DNA from: Ophiura sarsii
Taxonomy: Eukaryota > Echinodermata > Ophiuroidea > Amphilepidida > Ophiuridae
DNA: 64,000 bases
NCBI GenBank assembly: GCA_035610835.1
Contig: CM069447.1
Span: 62,336,060-62,400,059, forward strand
Direction of reading: 5' to 3'
Position 1 is the first letter of the stretch; every line of letters starts with the position of its first letter. The position numbers were made by a program, and so were the translations under genes. This document shows, piece by piece, positions 55,807 through 64,000 of this stretch. The notes beneath the pieces are model-generated. The model saw nothing but the letters and a program-made list of their open reading frames with translations. It searched no databases and had not been told where the DNA came from.

Positions 55807-56400
55807 AACACATGAACACATTATGTGTTCAAAACGTTTTCTTGCACACCTTTTGCAAGTTAAAATTACCGGATGAAGTAGCTTCCGATCGGAAATTTGA
55901 ATTACAAACCGCTGATAGCTATCCCTATATACTCCATATCAATCATTTTGTATGAAAGGTTGTTCGAATTTGAACCCGGATTTGTAAATTGTTTATGTTA
56001 TTTGAAATCCAGCCTTATAAGTTATTAGTTAATTTCGAGTGTAAAAGTCACTATAGTGTTTTTTAAAGTCCGAGTCATTTGACGGTCATTCTAGAATCAA
56101 GTTCTCTTTGAGTTGCTGAGTCTTCTTTCGAGTCGAGTCATCCGACACTTGTAACTCAAGTCTACTGATTAGTGTCTCATAATATAATGTCGAGTGGTTG
56201 AGTTGAGTCATTCGAGTCCCGCATCAAAAGTCTGATCTGCCTATACGGGCTTAATTATAATAGATTAGGCCATGAATGGACTTATCAGACTGATAAGTCC
56301 ATGATTAGGCTAATCATATGAATACAGGTTTTTAATCAGCACATCAGTTAATATCTATAAGGTCTATTAGTAATATGCCTATAATTGATGTTAGGTCCCC

Positions 56401-56500
56401 NNNNNNNNNNNNNNNNNNNNNNNNNNNNNNNNNNNNNNNNNNNNNNNNNNNNNNNNNNNNNNNNNNNNNNNNNNNNNNNNNNNNNNNNNNNNNNNNNNNN
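56401..56500. other. Assembly gap (100 N)
   Basis: A second fixed-size gap in repeat-rich non-coding DNA. The flanks show no tandem repeat that would explain it. Confidence 0.99.
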
Positions 56501-57376
56501 TATAATTTAAGAAACAATAGCTGCTTCATATTTAGGGATATGAAAGTAAATATCTGACCTTGCTACATTAGAATTGTGAGACCAATTCGATGTCAATATT
56601 AAACTCTTAATTAAATAAAACCAATTATTATCATAAACCCCAACTAAATTGCTTTTGAAAACCAATAAAAACCAAAAGGAGAACATTTCTATTGAAAAAG
56701 CATTACATTTTGATTAACACCGGGACAGTAAACATGGTTTATTAAACGTAATTGTAACGTATTTAGTGATCCAAATTTCGTTTTCTATCAAATATTAACA
56801 AAAATATGTTGTATATCTGTTGTAAATTAAAGTAAAATACAAGATACATAACCAAACACCCGTTTGGCTCCCGTAAAATCGTGTATTAATTTTTTGATCA
56901 CTTTCATAGGGAGGGTCGTAGGTCAGAATCTCGATTCTAAATAATTAAATGGCTCGCTTCGCCAAAACTATACACACTGAAGAATATACCGATGACTTTT
57001 TACAAATGTCGTTCCGTGTGTGCCGCTAGTTTGACGTGCTTCTGAATAAATAAATAAATAAATATTATTAAAATCCGGTTTGACGGATACTTTGACACTC
57101 ATATACTGTACATTAGGCTGCAGTTGCAACAGAATTATCGGTATACAAATTTAGAATCTCACAATTCAATATTATAGGTGGGCGTGGGGATGTTATACTG
57201 ACAAAAGAAATATAGACCATAAAATACCAAAGCCTACTCTCAAAATAATTAATGGGTCTTATCATGACTTATGTATGTAGGCAATTAGGCAAACCCATGC
57301 ACGATAAACAACATACCAAAGAAAATTACGTGTTCACAAGGAAAATGTAAGTACTATCGATTGATAGCGTGTCATT

Positions 57377-57395
57377 GCTATCAGTGGTAGATAGC
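57377..57395. repeat. Lone GCTATC hairpin
   Basis: GCTATCAGTGGTAGATAGC is a single member of the hairpin family that forms arrays at 45.3 and 61 kb. Confidence 0.6.
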
Positions 57396-57996
57396 AAAAG
57401 GGGCGTTAATGCGACTGGAAAAACGGTTCTACTTCGAGCACGACCGACCGTTTTTTCGAATTTAGAAGATTTTCTTTTGGGGGGGGGGGGGGGTGGGGAA
57501 TGGAAATATTTGATTTATTTTGGATTTTTTTTGAAAATGACCCCAAAATAAGAGGTATGTATTACGATAACATATGAGCTGGACCTAAAGTTGCATATAT
57601 TATATGAAGGAAGTAATTTGGCGAAGGCATGAAATAATGCTATGTCGTTCTAGATTTACTTGTTAACGCCGGACCTATTAATATTATCTCACATGCTATC
57701 ACGACTTCGTATGCCCGTATGAGCTCGTACGTCATCTAAATCTACCAACGTTTAACCAATTTATTGTTACAGCACTCTAATAATTATGAATAAAATTGAG
57801 AAATATATCACACATTGTAAAGCAAACTTTTAACCACTATGACAAAAACTATATCTATGATAATAATTATGAATAAATTGAGAGATAAATCACACGACGG
57901 AACAACCATTTACGGCGATCTCTTGTTATACACTCTTAAAATAACGCGACCGCAATTCGATCCAAAGTGATGCTATTTAGAATGGATCCTCCTTAA

Positions 57997-58346
57997 AGGT
58001 ATAGATGTTCCGACTTTCAACTTGAAGTTTTCTATTCTACATGAAAGGTCATCCTTAAAAAGTCGTGTTCCAAAGTTTGAGTTGCATAGCTCTAATGGTT
58101 CTTATTTTAGACGCACAAGATGCTGTGAACTGTATCCATTGAGTAGTAGGTACACAAACTATATCGGTGGTTACCACCATTCGCGGTAATTCGACGTTAT
58201 TTCATCGATTTCTCCGTAATTATACCGATTTAGGCCGTCAAATTTCAGTATGATGATGAGAAAAATACGAGCTTTCATATGATATGAAAATCTCCGTATG
58301 TTTAAAATAATTCTGTGTTACGAAAATGTGATCGGGTCATCTACCT
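57997..58346. mobile_element. 350-bp TTAA-flanked MITE (AGGTA ends)
   Basis: The ends AGGTATAGATG and CATCTACCT are inverted (one 2-base indel) and flanked by TTAA (57993-57996, 58347-58350). The interior is non-coding. It is a third TTAA family by its ends. Confidence 0.6.
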
Positions 58347-58504
58347 TTAACTGGCAACATGAGTTCAATAGAAGTCTATTATTCGTTAGCATTGTTGGGT
58401 CACAATTTGATCGCCATGCATAGTTTATATTATAAAGTGATAATTCTCATTAGGTCTACTTAATTTCTGGTCTTTTGAACGATGTGCTTATATCTTGTTC
58501 TGAT

Positions 58505-58625
58505 GGGTGAAATTTCACACTGTGGTTGTGTTTGGATTTTAAGAGAAATTTCACACTGTTCATTTTTTCACCAAGTCCACCATGTTCATGTTTGGTTTTG
58601 AGGTGAAATTGCACACTGTCTATAT
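58505..58625 (+). repeat. ~55-bp degenerate tandem repeat (GTGAAATTTCACACTGT)
   Basis: Three copies, each with the palindrome GTGAAATTTCAC or a one-base variant followed by ACTGT and T-rich sequence. Confidence 0.6.
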
Positions 58626-58924
58626 TTTGTTTTTAATAGTGTTTATGTAGGCCTATAGGCCTACACGAAGCAGATATGTAATGCATGGGTGTTTTTTGTT
58701 AAATTAGAAAAACGGGTTTTGACCACGCTCTATTAAAAGCTTTGTATTACAGCAAGTTGCCTTTCGATTGGTTTCACAATTTCACCAATTGAGGTCAGGT
58801 GTATAATTTACCTAAATACAAAGCAACTAAGCTTCCTACTTTTTGACTTTTGAGTTATAAGATGGGCAGTTTTTGGACCCAGGACACGCTGTTATAGTGT
58901 CAGGGAAATCCTCTGTTGGCCAAC

Positions 58925-58995
58925 TCCATACACCGGCGCGATCGATATTGCTGTGGAAGGTCCCGGGTTCGAATCCCGACTGGTCGGCTCCGATA
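58925..58995 (+). mobile_element. Possible tRNA-derived SINE fragment
   Basis: GGTCCCGGGTTCGAATCCCG (58960-58979) is an excellent B box / T-arm sequence and is followed by ACTGGTCGGCTCC. I cannot find a matching A box or acceptor pairing at tRNA spacing, so a SINE or tRNA relic is more likely than a working tRNA. Confidence 0.4.
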
Positions 58996-60029
58996 TATAA
59001 TGTATTTCGCTGGTATATATTTTTAGATTTATAGGTGGTACGTGACAATATCACAAACAAATATAGACACATTCGAATTTCGAAAATGCAAATACAAAAA
59101 TCTGTTACAATGTTTTTAAGTGTGTAACCAAACCACATTATACACTGATTAACCTCACGATTTTAAGTCGGAGTGATGTCACCCCAGCACGTCATTACCA
59201 TACATCAACAAATTGCCACACATTTGTCACAACGTAACACCAATACAAGTTATATGCAGATATACAACAGACCCAATAAACCAAGTAATAGGTTTAGTTA
59301 TAACTATAAAGCAAGTGTAATTGACTTGGTTTTTATTTTCGGTTTACACCGTTTAAGCCACGAACAAAAAGATCTATGTTCTACGGGCCCAGCCGATCTA
59401 TTTTTTCGAATTTTCTACCACAAAAAAAAGAACAATTCGGGGAACGTTCTCGGAGTATTTTTGATTTTCTTTTTTTTTAACTTATGATTTTTAAAATTTT
59501 ATTTAGAAATTTGTCGGAAATTCCCCCAAAATGCCGAGTATGTTTGTAAAAAACCCAAAAAAAACCTAAAACAAAAAACCGCTCGACCGACCGACCATAC
59601 CCGAGTTGTCCGTAGAACAAGAGTTTTTATTTTCGTGGCCTTACGCATTTGATAAAGCGTTTATCTATGAGTTGGTAAAATTAGCTTGGTCAAGCTTGTT
59701 GATTTCGCGAACCAACGTGATACATCAAGTGTCCGTATAAAAGAGGACGATTTCTTTTCATTTTTAACCAACTAATTTGCAGATGATAAAAGTTAGGAAA
59801 CTTATCAGAACGTTGCCATAGAAATCTGACGGATAATTGATGACGATGTTAATTCTTGCGAAAAGAAACTATTTGATTTGAAAAAATGACGAATGAAATG
59901 CACAGATAATGGTAATAGGATGGTCTATCGTCCGAATAATTGGATGATATCGTACTGAAATGATTGAGTGATGGGGAATTCCGACTATTGGGACATATAT
60001 TGAGAGTACATGTCTTCTGTAGATCTTAA

Positions 60030-60268
60030 CACTTTTCACGCGGCAGGCGTCTGCAGACGACATTACAAAATTTCACAAAATGTTTTAAAAATGTCAGAAC
60101 TATCGAATGTCATTACCATATTTGGGATCAGCATAAGAAATGAATTACAATAAGTACAAACATGACAAGTATTGGTTAAGTAATCCTTAATATAGGCCTT
60201 GAAAGTTGGGAAAGGTTTCTGAAAAATATTTCTCGTATATGGTAAAATAAGTAGCCGCGTGGAAAGTG
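60030..60268. mobile_element. 239-bp TTAA-flanked MITE, CACTTTCCACGCGGC family, copy D
   Basis: The ends CACTTTTCACGCGGC and GCCGCGTGGAAAGTG are flanked by TTAA (60026-60029, 60269-60272). It has the same orientation and length as copy C. Confidence 0.8.
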
Positions 60269-60272
60269 TTAA

Positions 60273-60345
60273 CACTTTCAACACGGCTATAGTATTAGTT
60301 TTACCATACAAAACAGATTTTTCAGAAACCTTTCCCATGATGAAA
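60273..60345. mobile_element. Truncated MITE of the same family sharing the TTAA with copy D
   Basis: CACTTTCAACACGGCTATAG and ACAGATTTTTCAGAAACCTT start immediately after the TTAA that ends copy D. This is a back-to-back insertion whose distal part is lost. Confidence 0.6.
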
Positions 60346-60455
60346 TCCCATATAGCATTCTATAGTATCAAGGATGTCTTTATATTCATCATACTCCCTA
60401 TCAAACATATACATTAGACAATGTTAGAGGAGTGGTGTGTACTCATCATCTTTAA

Positions 60456-60690
60456 CACTTTCCACGCGGAAGGCGTCTGCAGACGACACTCCACACAACA
60501 AATGTTTCAAAAATGTCCAAAATATCCAAATGCATTACCATATTTGGAATCATCATGATAAATGCATTAAAATAAATACAAACATGCCTAGTATTGACTC
60601 AATAATCCTTGAGATAGACCTTGAAAGTTGGGAAAGGTTTCTGAAAAATCTGTTTTGGGGATGGTAAAAGTAATAGCCGCGTTGAAATTG
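60456..60690. mobile_element. 235-bp TTAA-flanked MITE, same family, copy E
   Basis: The ends CACTTTCCACGCGGA and AGCCGCGTTGAAATTG are flanked by TTAA (60452-60455, 60691-60694). The interior again has GTCTGCAGACGAC and CATATTTGGAATCA. Confidence 0.75.
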
Positions 60691-60919
60691 TTAAGCAAAC
60701 TATTGTTGAACTTCCAATACCTATAATAGGCCTACCCTTTTTTATATTTCGGGTGTTAATATTCAATTGGACTGCTAAGTGATTAGTAAAAGGGTGCTGT
60801 AATTATATATTTAGCATTTTGATGTATAATTTTCTAACAGTATTGGCACAAACCAATAATCTAGAGTAGATTTACATTTAGTCTTCAGTTATAGCAATAT
60901 GTGTATTGAGTAAGATTAC

Positions 60920-62570
60920 TATCGTAAGGATAGATAGCATTATGTGTTGTGTATTATCTTTAGAAGATAGCATTATATTGAGTATTGATTGCTATCTTCA
61001 GTAGATGGCATTATTATTTTGTATTGAATATTGATTGCTATCTTCAGTAGATGGTATTATTATGAATATTGATTGCTATTTTGAAGATAGTATTATGAGT
61101 ATTGAGTATTTATTGATATCTTCAGTAGATAGTAGTTTGGGTATTGAGTGTTGATTGTTATTTAGAGAATAAAACATCGGCGGCCATACACGTCACGACT
61201 CCAAATATGGTACAGCCTATACATTATAAGACCATCGTCTATAGCAAAACAGCTAAGAACTATGTTTTATTCTCTAAATATATCATTATGTGTATTGAGT
61301 ATTGAATAGATAGCATTGTGTGTAGGCCTATATTGAGTATTGATCGCTATCTACAGTATATTGCGTATATTGCTTGCTACCTATACAGTAGTAGATAGAT
61401 AGTATTATGGGTTTTGAGTATTTATTGCTATCTTCAGTAGATAGCAGTGTGCGTATTGAGTATTGCTATATTTAGTAGATATCATTATGCGTATTGAGTG
61501 TTGATTGCTATCTTCAGTAGACAGCATTGTGTGTATTGAGTTTGTATATTGCTATATTCAGTATATAGCATCATGTGTGTTGAGTGTTGATTGCTATCTT
61601 CAGTAGATAGCATTGTGTGTATTGAGTTTGTATATTGCTATATTCAGTATATAGCATCATTTGTGTTGAGTGTTGATTGCTATCTTCAGTAGATAGCATT
61701 GTGTGTATGAGTTTGTATATTGCTATATTCAGTATATAGCATTATGTGTGTTGAGTGTTGATTGCTATCTTCAGTAGATAGCATTGTGTGTATTGAGTTT
61801 GTATTTTGCTATATTCAGTTGAGAGCATTATGTGTGTTGAGTGTTGATTGCTATCTTCAGTAGATAGCATTGTGTATGAGTTTGTATATTGCTATATTCA
61901 GTATATAGCATTATGTGTGTTGAGTGTTGATTGCTATCTTCAGTAGATAGCATTGTGTGTATGAGTTTGTATATTGCTATATTCAGTATAGCATTATGTG
62001 TGTTGAGTGTTGATTGTTATCTTCAGTAGACAGCATTGTGTGTATTGAGTTTGTATATTGCTATGATTCAGTATATAGCATCATGTGTGTTGAGTGTTGA
62101 TTGCTATCTTCAGTAGATAGCATTGTGTGTATTGAGTTTGTATATTGCTATATTCAGTAGCCTATATAGCATGTGTTGAGTGTTGATTGCTATCTTCAGT
62201 AGATAGCATTGTGTGTATGAGTTTGTATATTGCTATATTCAGTATATAGCATTATGTGTGTTGAGTGTTGATTGCTATCTTCAGTAGATAGCATTGTGTG
62301 TATGAGTTTGTATATTGCTATATTCAGTATATAGCATTATGTGTGTTGAGTGTTGATTGCTATCTTCAGTAGATAGCATTGTGTGTATTGAGTTTCTATA
62401 TTGCTATATTCAGTATATAGCATGTGTTGAGTGTTGATTGCTATCTTCAGTAGATAGCATTGTGTGTATGAGTTTGTATATTGCTATATTCAGTATATAG
62501 CATTATGTGCGTTGAGTGCTATCTGTGTGTATGAGTTTGTATTGCTGTCTTCAGTTGAGAGCATTATGTG
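60920..62570. repeat. GCTATC hairpin array 2 (about 86-bp unit, two hairpins per unit)
   Basis: From about 61490 the unit alternates GCTATCTTCAGTAGATAGC with GCTATATTCAGTATATAGC. The spacers are ATTGTGTGTATTGAGTTTGT and ATTATGTGTGTTGAGTGTTG. There are about a dozen units. From 60920 to 61480 are simpler, more diverged single-hairpin units. Both hairpins have 7-bp stems and an identical TCAGT loop. Confidence 0.92.
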
Positions 62571-64000
62571 TAATGATTATTTAGTGCTATTTTAAGGCTT
62601 TTACCATCCCTGTAGTTGAACATTTCGATAGTATACATGTAGTGTCAATAACTTGGTACCGAATACATATACTTCCGTTTGCTAAAAAGGCCAACACCGG
62701 TTTACCCAACTAAATAGACAAAAGACTACTACACGTACACATCCTTTGCACAGTTGCGATATGTTGTGGGTCGGTATGATTAAAACCACCATATAAATAC
62801 TAGCATGACTTGTATGCCACCATCGCGTGATAATTCTGGAATACAAAGCCTGGGTTTTAACGAAGGCGTTCTTTTTTTATTTAGGAAAGACAACGAATTA
62901 TTCAAAACAATACAAACTTTCATACCATTAATCGTCTAGCAATAAAGATCGTTAAGATAGTACACATAGTTAACAATTAATCAATCAATCATAATCGTGT
63001 TAATCAGTAAATATGATCACTATTTGCGGTTTAAAAATCACAATTGATATTACGACTATTATAGACCGTAAGCCTACGCATGACAACAGTTCGTCTCGGT
63101 ATTGTGCTATTTCACACTCTTCTTGCTGGCACAGGGCTTGCGAGAGAAAAAAAGTTGTTTCCGTTTTCGTTTATGAATAAAATGTCTACTCCTCTTTTAT
63201 TCTTTTTGAGCAAAGTTATTAGGGAAAATGATAAATTACCTTTGTTTTATAAAGACTTGAATGTATCCGGTTATTGTTGTTGTTGTTTTTGTTCCATGTT
63301 TCCGTCTAGTTTTCGGTGTTTTTGAATTGATTTTGGACCGTTATACACAATTCAAAATATTGTACTTGAATAGTGCTTCTATATATCGGGTCAGCTCTTG
63401 GCCAGATAATGAGTAGGCTTAGTAATTGTCTTATACATTTTTTATTTTTTATTTCAAATGTTATTTATTTATATTTTCTGCTGGCCTCCCTACAGATACA
63501 CGCGATTTAGCAATAATGCGTGTGCATTGAATTCGATCCTTTATTTGTACAGGGATTAAATAGCGAACGATTTGCCGATAAGTCAACCATGACGTGCAAA
63601 GTCACCCAAAAAGAACAGAGACTAAAAAGGAAATTGAACAATTGTAAACTGGCAACAATTGTATTCCAGCACCCCCTGAGGCTGACGGATGACTTGTTTT
63701 GTGAGCAGACGACTTCAGCAATGACAATTAAATAGACAATATGATTAAGCAGTCAAACTAATAGATAATATCGGTGTACATAGAGACTTATTAAACCGTA
63801 AACGGGTTAGATTTTAACGATGGTTTGAGGCTTTGTGGGGCTATCATTCAATATGGAGTCAATGGTACGATGACATATCGTTAAAAAATTTAATATCCTA
63901 AAACTGACGACCTATAACTCATACTACGGCTGGTAATTTGGTAAAACTGCTCTTGCTAAAAGTTCGTCGTACATTGAGATCTTGCAGTACTGTCGCTATA
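62571..64000. other. Mostly non-coding right end; possible first exon at 63080
   Basis: An ATG at 63080 opens MTTVRLGIVLFHTLLAGTGL, followed by AREKK. This looks like a signal peptide with cleavage after GLA and could start a plus-strand gene. The frame stays open for 81 codons, but the later part (repeated Cys from TTGTTGTTGT, Phe-rich) looks like background, and no strong donor is obvious. A second open frame (63520-63735) is not recognised. The rest shows no structure. Confidence 0.25.

Noticed and set aside
56344..56557. Open frames crossing the second gap
   Set aside because: They consist mostly of translated N with no support on either side.
60920..62570. CRISPR-like pattern of regular palindromic repeats
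   Set aside because: Repeats alternate between two hairpins, spacers are themselves repeated, there are no cas genes, and the surrounding DNA is clearly animal. It is a satellite.
63520..63735. 71-codon frame with acceptor-like TTTATTTGTACAG
   Set aside because: No recognisable domain and no compatible upstream donor. It may be chance.

Overview
This window looks like non-coding-rich genomic DNA from an animal, most likely an invertebrate deuterostome such as an echinoderm or hemichordate. The evidence is spliced extracellular-domain exons with phase-1 introns, tRNA-derived SINE-like sequence, LINE fragments, interstitial TTAGGG repeats, many non-autonomous DNA transposons, long homopolymeric G runs and two 100-base assembly gaps (24595-24694 and 56401-56500). 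The clade is an inference; I cannot name a species. There are no bacterial operons, and almost all longer open frames are chance or repeat-derived.

Two plus-strand genes can be supported. (1) The 3' end of a gene encoding a C-terminal F5/8 type C (discoidin) domain. The domain is split over three exons (2241-2404, 5328-5471, 8292-8444), and the stop follows seven codons of tail after the last Leu-Gly-Cys. (2) A secreted HYR-domain protein, 12.9-24.2 kb and probably continuing into the gap. It has two alternative, apparently duplicated first exons (12945-12987 and 16243-16285). Each encodes the start of a signal peptide and can splice in phase 1 to an exon (16872-17078) that completes the signal peptide and adds an unrecognised Cys-containing segment. 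Four phase 1-1 HYR exons follow (19549, 22120, 22910, 23972). The HYR part has grown by successive tandem duplications: a ~2.5-kb unit carrying one HYR exon and a 1.4-kb inverted-repeat element, then a 1062-bp unit that is almost identical in each copy and runs into the gap.

From 24.7 to 64 kb I see no convincing exon. This part is dominated by repeats: foldback and palindromic MITEs flanked by TA (26.7, 32.1, 32.5, 35.9, 47.3, 52.7 kb), TTAA-flanked MITEs (41.7, 42.8, 43.8, 44.5, 58.0, 60.0, 60.5 kb), hAT-like MITEs with 8-bp target duplications (49.6, 51.4 kb), a nested palindromic element at 29.1-30.2 kb, a ~53-copy 46-bp satellite (36.2-38.7 kb), and two arrays of GCTATC hairpins (45.3-45.7 and 60.9-62.5 kb). 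One MITE sits inside the 46-bp satellite, so neighbouring monomers show the empty target site.

The most interesting items are the alternative signal-peptide exons, the HYR exon expansion, the hairpin satellites with paired changes in their stems, and the cases where the window contains its own empty site for a mobile element.
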